Shown: positions 8,659 to 16,472, counted from the stretch's first letter. The stretch: DNA of 55,525 nucleotides from Marinisporobacter sp. (GCA_025210525.1 JAOARP010000052.1:1-55525); one strand, 5' to 3'. Notes: generated by a model not told the origin, from the letters alone. Program-made: numbers and translations.

Positions 8659-10089
8659 ATGAAATATGATTTAGTATTAAAGGGAGGAATGGTTGTTGAT
8701 CCTCTTAATCATATAGAAGAGGTCTTAGATGTAGGGATTATAGATGGAAAGATAGAAAAAATAGGAGAAATAGGGGATAATCAAGGGAAAAAAGTATTAT
8801 ATGTGAATGACAATCTCATTCTACCAGGGCTTGTTGATTCCCATGTGCATGTTATAAAGGATGGTACAGGAAAAGCTGGATATAGAATGCTTGTAAGAGC
8901 TGGAGTAACGACAGCTTTTGATTTTAGAGGTCCTATTGATGCTTTTGAAGAAGAAATTATTCCCTATGGACAGGGGCTGAATGTTGCAGTACTTAATTGT
9001 ATTTTTAATGGTCGTGAAATGAGTCAATATGATGTACCAAGGGAAGAAATTTATAAGGAAGTAAGGGATAGCTTAGAAAAAGGTGCTATTGGTATAAAAA
9101 TAATGGGAGGTCATGCTCCCCTTACACCTAAGACAACAAAGAATGTTATTGAGATTACCAATGAAGAGGGAGGCTATATTGCCTTTCATGCAGGAACGTC
9201 TAAACATGGAAGCAATATAGAAGGAATGGAAGAAGCTGTACATCTTGCAAATGGGTTACCCCTTCATATAGCTCATATTAACTCTTATTGTAGAGGAATG
9301 ATTGAACACCCTCTAGGAGAGGCAAAGAGGGCTTTAACCCTTCTTAAAAATTCACCCAATATTGTATGTGAGTCTTACCTAGCTCCCTTTAATGGAACTA
9401 ATGGAGAACTAAATGAAGAAGGACTCCCTAAAAGTCATGTAACAAGAAACTGCTTGAAAAAACTTGGTTATCCTGTGGGAAAAGAAGGAATTAAAAAAGC
9501 TCTTTTAAATCATTGTGCAGCTGTCTATACGAAGGTAGGAGAAGAAAATCAATTGATTTGGGGAGAAGAAGGATATAATCTATGGGAAGACAAGGGTTCA
9601 AAGGTAAACATGAGCTTTTTGGTGAATTCTCCTGTTGTTGCAGCAGCTTGTGCCGCTGAAAAGGATGATAAAGGACATTTTGTAGTCAATGCACTGAGTA
9701 CAGATGGAGGAGCTATTCCTAGAAACTTTACTTTAAAATATGGATTATCTCTTGTAGCATTTGGAGCTTTGACCTTAAAGGAATTTGCGTGGAAATCTTC
9801 CTATGCACCAGCTCAGCTTATTGGACTGAAAGACAAAGGTCATTTTAGCAAAGGAGCTGATGCAGATATTGTTGTGGTAGATCTTCATAAAAAAGAAGCA
9901 AAGATGACGATTATAAATGGAAAAGTATGTATGATGGATGGGGAGTTAACCCATGAACCAGGAAAAATATTAACTACTGAAAAAGGAGAAAGTTATTTAA
10001 AAGAAAATCATGTTCCTTATGAAGTGATTGATTTAGAAAGAAGCGTTTATAGGAATGGAAAGGATTATCTTTATAGGAGAGGTGAATAG
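8659..10089 (+). CDS. Dihydroorotase/hydantoinase-like amidohydrolase
   Basis: A 476-residue amidohydrolase-superfamily TIM barrel. Recognisable sites are DSHVHV after LPG (HxH metal pair), GIKIMGGHA (candidate carboxylated Lys), FHAGTSKHG and HIAHINS (metal His residues), and STDGGAIP (catalytic Asp). The C-terminal KGADADIVVVD closes the small beta-sandwich domain, as in dihydroorotases and D-aminoacylases. I chose the ATG at 8659 because AGGAGG (8645-8650) sits eight bases before it; an upstream GTG at 8650 overlaps the ribosome site. It probably opens a cyclic amide or deacylates an amino acid. Given three M20 partners, I infer successive hydrolysis of one imported compound. Confidence 0.8.
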   Translation: MKYDLVLKGGMVVDPLNHIEEVLDVGIIDGKIEKIGEIGDNQGKKVLYVNDNLILPGLVDSHVHVIKDGTGKAGYRMLVRAGVTTAFDFRGPIDAFEEEIIPYGQGLNVAVLNCIFNGREMSQYDVPREEIYKEVRDSLEKGAIGIKIMGGHAPLTPKTTKNVIEITNEEGGYIAFHAGTSKHGSNIEGMEEAVHLANGLPLHIAHINSYCRGMIEHPLGEAKRALTLLKNSPNIVCESYLAPFNGTNGELNEEGLPKSHVTRNCLKKLGYPVGKEGIKKALLNHCAAVYTKVGEENQLIWGEEGYNLWEDKGSKVNMSFLVNSPVVAAACAAEKDDKGHFVVNALSTDGGAIPRNFTLKYGLSLVAFGALTLKEFAWKSSYAPAQLIGLKDKGHFSKGADADIVVVDLHKKEAKMTIINGKVCMMDGELTHEPGKILTTEKGESYLKENHVPYEVIDLERSVYRNGKDYLYRRGE

Positions 10090-10090
10090 A

Positions 10091-11314
10091 ATGAAAAGTC
10101 ATTTTGATAAAATTTTAGGGGATGAAAGAGTAAAAAGAGGAGTAGAATTTTTAAAAGAAGATCATGAAAATACTCTTAAGGAGCAAAAAGAAATTTGCGC
10201 TATTTCTTCACCATCCTTTCAGGAGGAGCTTCGTGGAAAGGATTATATGAAAAGATTTCAAGATTTGGGACTTGAGGATGTTCATATGGATGAGGTAGGA
10301 AATGTACTAGGAAAAATATCAGGGAATCAAAATGGACCAAAGCTTGTAGTAGCAGCCCATTTAGATACAGTATTTCCACAGGGGACAGATACTACGGTAA
10401 AAGAAAAAGATGGGTACTTTTATGCTCCTGGAATTGGAGATGATACGAGAGGTCTTGCTGAAATCTTATCCATTATTAGAGCTTTTAAGGAAACAGGGAT
10501 TAAGCCTGTTGGAGATGTGATCTTTTGTGGAAATGTTTGTGAGGAAGGTCTTGGAGATTTAAGGGGGACAAAGCATTTATTTCAAAAACAAAAGGATATT
10601 GACGGATTTATCAGTATTGATGGTACAGGGGCAGATACCATTATTCATGAAGCTACTGGAAGTCATCGATATAAGATTACATACAGAGGCTTAGGAGGAC
10701 ATAGCTTTAAAGATTTTGGTATGCCAAGTGCTATCCATGCTTTAGGAAGAGCCATTGGTAAAATTGGAGATTTAAAGGTTCCAGAAGATCCTAGGACTAC
10801 TTTTACTGTTGGTACAGTAGAAGGGGGAACTTCTGTAAATGCTATAGCAGCTACTGCTAGTATGTATGTAGATATGAGATCTAATTCTGAAGAGGAATTA
10901 TTAAAGTTAGAAAAAGATTTCCTAAAAATTGTTAAAGAATCAGAAGAGGAAGAAAATAATCGTTGGAATCATGAAGAAAAAATTAAGGTAAATATTGAGC
11001 TTTTAGGAAATAGACCAGCAGGAAGTCAATCAGAGAAAGAACCTATTATAGAGGCTACTGTAGAAGCTATAAAAGCCATAGGTCTTGAACCAAAAATAAA
11101 AGGGGCAGCTAGTACAGATGCAAATATTCCTATTTCATTAGGAATTCCTGCTATTGCAGTGGGAAGAGGGGGCATGTCTGGAGAGATTCATACTTTAAAG
11201 GAATGGTTTGACCCAAAGGATGCTTATTATGGTCCACAAAAAACATTTTTAGCTATAGTAGGTCTTGTAGGAGTGAAAAACTTGAGTGAACCTCTTTTAA
11301 GAAAAAGAAAATAA
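10091..11314 (+). CDS. M20-family metallopeptidase (PepT-like)
   Basis: A 407-residue M20 dizinc peptidase. The metal-site order is AAHLDTVFP, GIGDDTRG, CEEGLGD (catalytic Glu pair), ISIDGTG and EIHTLKEWFD (late His). The dimerisation lid carries YRGLGGHSFKDFGMPSA. The PepT-like DDTRG and the final HTxxEW motif distinguish it from the other two M20 proteins in this cluster. The start is ATG 10091, one base after the preceding stop, with AGGAGAGG just before it; a longer frame opening at 10055 lies inside the previous gene and has no ribosome site. It is the last gene of the operon and a strong terminator follows. Having three non-identical M20 enzymes together suggests different peptide-bond positions or stereochemistry. 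Confidence 0.82.
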   Translation: MKSHFDKILGDERVKRGVEFLKEDHENTLKEQKEICAISSPSFQEELRGKDYMKRFQDLGLEDVHMDEVGNVLGKISGNQNGPKLVVAAHLDTVFPQGTDTTVKEKDGYFYAPGIGDDTRGLAEILSIIRAFKETGIKPVGDVIFCGNVCEEGLGDLRGTKHLFQKQKDIDGFISIDGTGADTIIHEATGSHRYKITYRGLGGHSFKDFGMPSAIHALGRAIGKIGDLKVPEDPRTTFTVGTVEGGTSVNAIAATASMYVDMRSNSEEELLKLEKDFLKIVKESEEEENNRWNHEEKIKVNIELLGNRPAGSQSEKEPIIEATVEAIKAIGLEPKIKGAASTDANIPISLGIPAIAVGRGGMSGEIHTLKEWFDPKDAYYGPQKTFLAIVGLVGVKNLSEPLLRKRK

Positions 11315-11323
11315 AAAGAAATG

Positions 11324-11366
11324 AAGCTAAAAGATCAAGAGTGGCTCTTGGTCTTTTAGCTTTATC
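11324..11366 (+). terminator. Terminator of the hydrolase operon
   Basis: An 18-bp stem (arms 11324-11341 and 11345-11362, one mismatch) with a three-base loop lies 10 bases after the last stop of the cluster. The flanking T run is short. Confidence 0.75.
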
Positions 11367-11381
11367 AGGAAAAGATAATGT

Positions 11382-11410
11382 TTGAAAAGGGAAATTTGTC
11401 GAGATATAAT
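11382..11410 (+). promoter_or_regulatory. Sigma-A promoter of the agr-like locus
   Basis: TTGAAA (11382-11387), a 17-base spacer and a perfect TATAAT (11405-11410) lie about 60 bases before the first gene of the locus and just after the previous operon's terminator. Confidence 0.75.
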
Positions 11411-11469
11411 AGAATTTGGATGTGGAAAAAAGTATAAAAAATAGATAAAATAAGAGAGAGGTGAAAAAT

Positions 11470-12294
11470 TTGGAATTGATGAGAATAAGGGATATTATAC
11501 TAGTTGGTTTCCCAGAAATATTTCTAGCAGTATTATTCGGATATAAATTATTAAAAAAAGAGTTTCAGTATAAAGCTGTTTTTCACATCATTTTCTCAAC
11601 GATCTTCATATTAGCTATAGCTGTAATTGTAAGAAATTATTTTAAAGATATTGTAACGATTACATTACTAAATACTATGAGCTACTTTATTGCTTATAAA
11701 ATCATTATGAAATTTAATTGTAGGCAAGCTTTATTTGCAGCGACAATTAGTATGTTTACTATTGTATTAGCTGAAAATGCAACGCTCCTTCCAACATTAT
11801 CAGCGTTAGAAAATCACAATTTCTTTGATACAAGAATTATATGGACCGTTCCTACAAGACTTCTACAATTAATGATTTTGTTATTTGTAATTCATCTAAA
11901 AATCAATTTTGAAAGAAGCCCCTTATTTAAAAATGATTGGAAATATTTATCTAAAGCACAACGAATTACAGTTACGTTATTTTTGTTTTTATCTATAGTA
12001 ACAATTGATTTTGCGTGCAATTATACAGAGGTAGTAATCAAAAACTATATCAATCATCAATTTATGTCTATAAATATGATTAAAATAATGATTGAAAATA
12101 TAATATTTATGTTTGTTGCATTAGTTCTATTGAGTAGAACGATTTATTATGAGGATTTTAAGGATTTTGCATTAAAAACACCTATGGAGCTTTTTAAGCT
12201 GATCCTAAAAAAAAGTAACAAAGAAGATATGAAGCAGTATAAAGTACTGCTTGATGAATATATGAATGAACGAAAGGAGGAGAAAAATAAATGA
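11470..12294 (+). CDS. AgrC-like polytopic membrane sensor lacking a histidine-kinase domain
   Basis: A 274-residue membrane protein with about seven hydrophobic segments followed by a roughly 55-residue basic/acidic cytoplasmic tail ending NERKEEKNK. The segment layout and its place immediately before an AgrD-like gene fit the sensor half of AgrC, the receptor for cyclic peptide pheromones. The DHp helix and HATPase domain that would make it a kinase are absent; the frame stops cleanly with no kinase remnant in any frame downstream. I prefer TTG 11470, because GAGGTG sits six bases before it; GTG 11461 would overlap that site. Its stop codon overlaps the start of the pheromone gene (ATGA). 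The receptor role is inferred from context and topology, not from a family motif. Confidence 0.6.
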   Translation: MELMRIRDIILVGFPEIFLAVLFGYKLLKKEFQYKAVFHIIFSTIFILAIAVIVRNYFKDIVTITLLNTMSYFIAYKIIMKFNCRQALFAATISMFTIVLAENATLLPTLSALENHNFFDTRIIWTVPTRLLQLMILLFVIHLKINFERSPLFKNDWKYLSKAQRITVTLFLFLSIVTIDFACNYTEVVIKNYINHQFMSINMIKIMIENIIFMFVALVLLSRTIYYEDFKDFALKTPMELFKLILKKSNKEDMKQYKVLLDEYMNERKEEKNK

Positions 12295-12410
12295 AAAAAT
12301 GGGTAGTCGTTTTATCTACAGCTATTGTTACATTGATTGCAGGTGTTGTAAATGCAGGTGCATGCTCAAGTGGAGCCTATGAAGATGAAATACCAAATTG
12401 CTTAAAATAG
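12291..12410 (+). CDS. agrD: AgrD-like cyclic (thio)lactone autoinducer precursor, 39 aa
   Basis: A 39-codon gene, ATG to TAG, overlapping the upstream gene by four bases and preceded by AAAGGAGGAG. The product has the three AgrD parts: a hydrophobic N-terminal helix (KKWVVVLSTAIVTLIAGVV), a short NAGA spacer, a single central Cys25, and an acidic tail YEDEIPNCLK. From the ring Cys to the tail Pro the spacing equals that of clostridial AgrD peptides of the CxxxxHQPEEP kind. By that register the mature ring would be the five residues CSSGA, closed between Cys25 and Ala29; this is unusually small and polar for a pheromone. The AgrB-like processing enzyme is two genes downstream. Family: confident from precursor design plus neighbourhood. 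Exact ring: inferred. Confidence 0.8.
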   Translation: MKKWVVVLSTAIVTLIAGVVNAGACSSGAYEDEIPNCLK

Positions 12411-12440
12411 ATAAGGATTTTCCTTATCTATTTAGTATTT
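12409..12440 (+). promoter_or_regulatory. Hairpin overlapping the agrD stop codon, possible partial terminator
   Basis: A perfect 9-bp stem (arms 12409-12417 and 12421-12429) with a TTT loop is followed by a T-rich stretch (TTTAGTATTTT). It is A/T-rich and so weak, which suits a leaky stop that would give more pheromone mRNA than regulator mRNA. Confidence 0.45.
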
Positions 12441-12460
12441 TCCTTGTGAGGAGGTGTCTA

Positions 12461-12997
12461 ATGAAAGTTTTTGTAATAGATGATTTTAAACCATATATTC
12501 ATTTTCTAAAAAGAAATATGCCTCACTTAATAAAAAGAGAGGATGTAAACTTTTACTATTTTTATGATTCAATAGAAGCTTTAAAAGCTATAAAGAAAGA
12601 AAAACCAAGTGTAATCATTACAGATATGGCAATGCCTAAAATGGATGGTTATGCATTCATTGAAAATATAAGAGAGGTGTATCATCCAGTTATTGTTGTA
12701 GTTAGTATACTTCGTAATATAAAAAACATTTCAGTAGATTTTAAAGTCCAAAAACCACTTGTAGATCTCTCTGAGTTTATAGATACGATTAACCAAGCTA
12801 TAGAACTTGCAAAAGAGCAAATGATTTATGAAACTTTAAATGATACAGATTGTTCATTAGAAAATGAAAAATTTTTAAATAGTGCCATATATACTCTTAC
12901 AGATACTATTTCGAAGGATGAAAAAAAAGATAGAGCAAAAGTTGAACAAAAGAATAGTAAAATAAAAAATTTTTTATTCAATTTATTTAAAGTTTAG
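12461..12997 (+). CDS. Receiver-only response regulator with C-terminal tail
   Basis: A 178-residue CheY-like protein. Receiver landmarks are the acidic pair Asp7-Asp8, the phospho-acceptor Asp55 in ITDMAMPKMDGY, Ser82 in VVVSI (the Thr/Ser switch) and Lys98 in QKPL. No DNA-binding domain follows; AgrA would carry a LytTR domain here. Instead there is a polar linker and a short, possibly amphipathic end, KIKNFLFNLFKV. The start is ATG 12461, with GAGGAGGTG before it; the frame extends upstream but overlaps agrD. It may act by protein-protein contact, possibly at the membrane through the tail. It lies 50 bases after agrD and 8 bases before agrB. The kinase that phosphorylates it is not in this window. 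Confidence 0.78.
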   Translation: MKVFVIDDFKPYIHFLKRNMPHLIKREDVNFYYFYDSIEALKAIKKEKPSVIITDMAMPKMDGYAFIENIREVYHPVIVVVSILRNIKNISVDFKVQKPLVDLSEFIDTINQAIELAKEQMIYETLNDTDCSLENEKFLNSAIYTLTDTISKDEKKDRAKVEQKNSKIKNFLFNLFKV

Positions 12998-13005
12998 GTG
13001 ATATT

Positions 13006-13572
13006 ATGGAATGGATGATTCAATATTTAGCAAAAAATGCACAAAATGAGCATTATACATTTGATGAAAGAAAACAGATTTTAAGATATGGATTTAAAAA
13101 ATTATTAACGAATTTATTCATATTGATGATTTTATTTACAATTTCTTTTTTTATGGATACCTTAAAGGTGATGTTTATTTTAATCATAACATTTGTGGTC
13201 TTAAGAATGAAATTTGGGGGATGGCATTCAGAGAGCAAAGGGGTTTGTATAACCCTAACTATTATTGTACCCATTGTATATGTTTTTATCATAAAAGCAT
13301 ATGATTTGCCCCTTATATTTACTTTTATTACTTATCTATTTGCTTACCTTAGTGCGTTTTTAAAGGGAGTAGTGGATAATCCTAAAAAAGAGCTGAGTAG
13401 TGATAAAAAATCAAGATTTAAGCTTCAAGGGATTATTATACTGACCTTTATAGGAGCTATACATATATTTGTACTAAGTAACCATTTAACAAACATAAGC
13501 GAAGGCATGACATTATCTATATTTACATCCTTTATTAATTTATATTTTAATCAAACAAAAACACAATGCTAA
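13006..13572 (+). CDS. agrB: AgrB-like pheromone-processing membrane protease
   Basis: A 188-residue integral membrane cysteine protease. The catalytic pair lies in RMKFGGWHSESKGVC, His74 and Cys81, with the H-x6-C spacing and preceding Arg-x3-Gly-Gly typical of AgrB. A DNPKKELSSDKKSR loop matches the family's DNP-K segment. Four to five hydrophobic segments flank these sites. AgrB cuts the C-terminal tail from AgrD and closes the (thio)lactone ring. The gene follows the receiver gene by eight bases, with AGGTGA as RBS. In staphylococci the order is agrB-D-C-A; here agrB is last, after the receiver. The length is close to family norm and nothing appears truncated. Confidence 0.9.
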   Translation: MEWMIQYLAKNAQNEHYTFDERKQILRYGFKKLLTNLFILMILFTISFFMDTLKVMFILIITFVVLRMKFGGWHSESKGVCITLTIIVPIVYVFIIKAYDLPLIFTFITYLFAYLSAFLKGVVDNPKKELSSDKKSRFKLQGIIILTFIGAIHIFVLSNHLTNISEGMTLSIFTSFINLYFNQTKTQC

Positions 13573-13618
13573 TCCTTTTGATCCAATAGGATTTTAGCGT
13601 AAGTGTTTCTTTTTTTTG
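13568..13618 (+). terminator. Probable terminator of the agr-like operon
   Basis: GCTAATCCT at 13568-13576 can pair with AGGATT-TT-AGC (about 13588-13598), leaving a two-base bulge. A run of eight T follows after a short gap (to about 13618). The fold is imperfect, so the call is moderate. Confidence 0.5.
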
Positions 13619-13630
13619 ATAAAATTAGAA

Positions 13631-13659
13631 TTGACATAAAATAAAAATAAATATAATAT
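13631..13659 (+). promoter_or_regulatory. Promoter of hydrogenase operon 1
   Basis: A perfect TTGACA (13631-13636) has TATAAT 15 bases on (13652-13657) and TAATAT at the better 17-base spacing (13654-13659). A second TATAAT lies at 13665-13670. The first gene starts at 13781. Confidence 0.5.
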
Positions 13660-13780
13660 TTAGGTATAATGGAAAAATATACTAAATAAAAGAATTGCAT
13701 TATATTCAAAAAAATAGGAATAAAACCTATACCCACAAAATAAAAGATATTATGGATTAAAACAAAAGGAGGGGAAAATT

Positions 13781-14254
13781 ATGGCAAAAACCATCTTTAC
13801 GGAAGAAAACTTTAAAAAGTTAGAAGAAGTTATTGTAAAAAATAAAGACAAGCAAGGAGCATTGATTCCTGTACTCAATGAGGCACAAAAAATATTTGGA
13901 TGTTTGCCTATAGAAGTGCAAAAGGAAATATCAAAAGGACTAAATATCCCACTAGCAGAAATCTATGGAGTTGTTACTTTTTATGCCCAATTTTCATTAG
14001 AACCAAAAGGGGAATATACCATTGGTGTATGTTTAGGAACTGCTTGTTATGTAAAGGGGTCACAAAAGGTTTTAGATCGAATTAAAGAAGAGCTAAATAT
14101 AGAAGTAGGAAAAACTTCTAAGGATGGTAAATTCACATTAGAAGCTACAAGATGTATTGGTGCCTGTGGATTGGCTCCTGTTATGACTATTAATGAAGAT
14201 GTTTATGGAAGATTAGTAGAGTCAGATATTCCTTCAATTCTTCAGAAATATTAA
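13781..14254 (+). CDS. hndA: NuoE-like [2Fe-2S] subunit of NAD(P)-linked [FeFe]-hydrogenase, copy 1
   Basis: A thioredoxin-like electron-transfer subunit of 157 residues, called HydC or HndA in different systems and homologous to complex I NuoE. The four [2Fe-2S] ligands are in GVCLGTACY and RCIGACG. The N-terminal helical bundle includes the conserved GCLP-x-VQ and GVVTFYAQF segments. It passes electrons between the flavin subunit and the rest of the complex. RBS AGGAGGGG precedes the ATG. It leads operon 1, and an almost identical protein leads operon 2 at 18935. An overlapping frame at 13900 is a shadow of this gene. Confidence 0.92.
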   Translation: MAKTIFTEENFKKLEEVIVKNKDKQGALIPVLNEAQKIFGCLPIEVQKEISKGLNIPLAEIYGVVTFYAQFSLEPKGEYTIGVCLGTACYVKGSQKVLDRIKEELNIEVGKTSKDGKFTLEATRCIGACGLAPVMTINEDVYGRLVESDIPSILQKY

Positions 14255-14276
14255 ACCTAAAAAGGGGGTAGAATGG

Positions 14277-14642
14277 ATGAAATCATTAGAGGAATTGGCA
14301 AAAATTCGTGAGGAAGCTGTGAAAAAGGTAGATATTAGAAGAAGCCGAGAAGGAACAAGAATCGTTGTAGGTATGGCAACTTGTGGAATTGCAGCGGGGG
14401 CAAGACCTGTTCTTACAGCCCTTTTAGAAGAAGTTAAGGTGAGAAATTTACAAGATGTAATGGTAAGTCAGACTGGATGCATAGGAGTCTGCAGACTTGA
14501 GCCCATTGTTGAAGTGTACAGACCCAAAGAAGAGAAAGTAACCTATGTGAAAATGACACCACAAAAAGCGAAAAAGATCATAGCAGAGCATATTGTCAAT
14601 GGAAAAGTTGTTCATGAGTACACTATTGGAGCAGAGGAGTAA
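14277..14642 (+). CDS. hndB: Thioredoxin-like [2Fe-2S] subunit (HndB type), copy 1
   Basis: A 121-residue ferredoxin-like subunit with one thioredoxin-type [2Fe-2S] site: Cys in MATCGIAAGARP, then GCIGVCRLEP. The gene order NuoE-like, small ferredoxin, NuoF-like, hydrogenase is that of hndABCD, supporting the HndB assignment. The start at 14277 (MKSLEELAK) is chosen over an out-of-frame ATG at 14273 because the operon 2 homologue begins MRSLEELAK. AAAGGGGG precedes it. In this family it relays electrons within the soluble complex; its exact position there is not evident from sequence. Confidence 0.85.
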   Translation: MKSLEELAKIREEAVKKVDIRRSREGTRIVVGMATCGIAAGARPVLTALLEEVKVRNLQDVMVSQTGCIGVCRLEPIVEVYRPKEEKVTYVKMTPQKAKKIIAEHIVNGKVVHEYTIGAEE

Positions 14643-14673
14643 AATTTAAAATAACGGACAAGGGGGTAAAGGA

Positions 14674-16470
14674 ATGGAATTTTACAGAGCACATGTTCTA
14701 ATCTGTGGGGGGACTGGATGTACTTCTTCTGGTTCACAAACATTGATAGAAACTTTTCATGAAGAGTTAGAAAAAAATCATTTAGAAAAGGAAGTAAAAA
14801 TCATAAAAACAGGATGCTTTGGACTTTGTGAAGCAGGACCTATTGTCATCGTTTATCCAGAGGGTGCTTTTTATAGTCATGTAAAGATAGAAGATGTAAA
14901 AAGGATTACAGAGGAGCATTTATTAAAGGGGAGAATCGTAAAGGACTTATTGTTTAAAGAAGCAGTACAAGAAGACCAAATCAGATCTATCAATGAAGTA
15001 GATTTTTATAAAAAGCAAAAAAGGGTAGCACTAAAAAATTGTGGTGTTATTAATCCTGAGGATATTAAAGAGTATATAGCCTTTGATGGCTATAAGGCTT
15101 TAGGAAAAGCACTAACAGAAATGACAAGGGAAGAGGTAATAGACTGTATTAAAAAATCAGGACTTAGGGGTCGTGGTGGTGGTGGATTCCCAACAGGAAT
15201 GAAGTGGGAATTTACTTATAAAGCAAAGGGAGATCAAAAATATGTAGCTTGTAATGCAGATGAAGGAGATCCAGGAGCCTTTATGGATCGATCTGTCCTT
15301 GAAGGAGATCCCCATGCAGTTATTGAAGCTATGGCTATTGCTGGATATGCAGTAGGAGCGAATCAAGGATATGTATATGTAAGAGCGGAATATCCTATTG
15401 CTGTACATAGATTACAAATTGCTATTGATCAAGCACGGGAATATGGACTCCTTGGCAAAAACATATTTGATAAAGGCTTTGATTTCGATGTAGAGATTAG
15501 ACTAGGTGCTGGAGCTTTTGTCTGTGGAGAGGAAACAGCCCTACTTAATTCCATAGAAGGAAAACGTGGAATGCCAAGACCAAGACCACCATTTCCTGCA
15601 AATGCAGGACTTTGGCAGAAGCCAACTCTATTAAATAATGTAGAAACGTATGCCAATATTCCTAAGATTATTTTAAATGGTGCGGATTGGTTCTCTGGTA
15701 TGGGAACAGAAAAGTCAAAGGGAACAAAGGTTTTTGCCTTAGGTGGAAAGATCAACAATACAGGGCTTGTAGAAATTCCTATGGGAACAACTCTAAGAGA
15801 AGTTATTTATGAAATCGGTGGAGGAATTCCGAATGGGAAGAAGTTTAAAGCCGTACAAACAGGAGGTCCATCAGGAGGCTGTATTACGAGTGAACATCTA
15901 GATACGCCTATTGATTATGATAATTTAATATCCCTTGGTTCTATGATGGGATCAGGTGGGATGATCGTTATGGATGAAGACAATTGTATGGTTGATATTG
16001 CAAGATTCTTTTTAGATTTTACAGTAGATGAGAGCTGTGGAAAGTGTCCACCTTGTAGGATTGGAACAAAGAGGATGCTAGAGATTTTGAATAAAATCAC
16101 ATCTGGTAAGGGCGAGATGGAAGATATTGACCGATTAGAGCAGCTAGCAAAAAATATCAAGGCTTCTGCTTTATGTGGATTAGGTCAGACTGCGCCAAAC
16201 CCAGTATTATCAACATTAAGATATTTTAGAGATGAATATGAGGCTCATGTAAAGGAAAAAAGATGTCCAGCAGGGGTATGTAGAGAGTTATTAGCATATA
16301 CCATTGATCCAGAGCTTTGTAAAAAATGTGGCATTTGTGCAAGTAAATGTCCTGAAAATTGTATAACGGGAGTAAAAGGAAAAGAAGTATTTAAAATAGA
16401 TCCAGCTAAGTGTATAAAATGTGGTGCTTGTATGGAAAGCTGTCCATTTAAGGCTATCAGCAAAAAGTAA
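14674..16470 (+). CDS. hndC: NuoF-like flavin/NAD(P)H-binding subunit, copy 1
   Basis: A 598-residue diaphorase subunit. Domains in order are a thioredoxin-like [2Fe-2S] module at the N-terminus (CGGTGCTSSG, then TGCFGLCEAGP), the NuoF FMN/NAD(H) core with GRGGGGFPTGMKW and CNADEGDPGAFMDR, the [4Fe-4S] site ESCGKCPPCRIGT, and two C-terminal ferredoxin clusters (CKKCGICASKCP and CIKCGACMESCP). It exchanges electrons with NAD(P)H via FMN and is the likely site of electron bifurcation with ferredoxin in this family. It follows hndB by 31 bases with AAGGGGG as RBS. A 173-base gap with a tandem repeat separates it from hndD, unlike operon 2, where the gap is 22 bases. Confidence 0.93.
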   Translation: MEFYRAHVLICGGTGCTSSGSQTLIETFHEELEKNHLEKEVKIIKTGCFGLCEAGPIVIVYPEGAFYSHVKIEDVKRITEEHLLKGRIVKDLLFKEAVQEDQIRSINEVDFYKKQKRVALKNCGVINPEDIKEYIAFDGYKALGKALTEMTREEVIDCIKKSGLRGRGGGGFPTGMKWEFTYKAKGDQKYVACNADEGDPGAFMDRSVLEGDPHAVIEAMAIAGYAVGANQGYVYVRAEYPIAVHRLQIAIDQAREYGLLGKNIFDKGFDFDVEIRLGAGAFVCGEETALLNSIEGKRGMPRPRPPFPANAGLWQKPTLLNNVETYANIPKIILNGADWFSGMGTEKSKGTKVFALGGKINNTGLVEIPMGTTLREVIYEIGGGIPNGKKFKAVQTGGPSGGCITSEHLDTPIDYDNLISLGSMMGSGGMIVMDEDNCMVDIARFFLDFTVDESCGKCPPCRIGTKRMLEILNKITSGKGEMEDIDRLEQLAKNIKASALCGLGQTAPNPVLSTLRYFRDEYEAHVKEKRCPAGVCRELLAYTIDPELCKKCGICASKCPENCITGVKGKEVFKIDPAKCIKCGACMESCPFKAISKK

Positions 16471-16472
16471 TG

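Noticed and set aside
11470-12294. Frameshifted AgrC kinase
   Set aside because: No HATPase or H-box remnant can be found in any frame between this gene and agrB; the stop overlaps a well-formed agrD start, so the truncation looks native.
13900-14085. 61-residue frame inside hndA copy 1
   Set aside because: Out-of-frame shadow of a strongly conserved gene; the same frame has no counterpart in copy 2.
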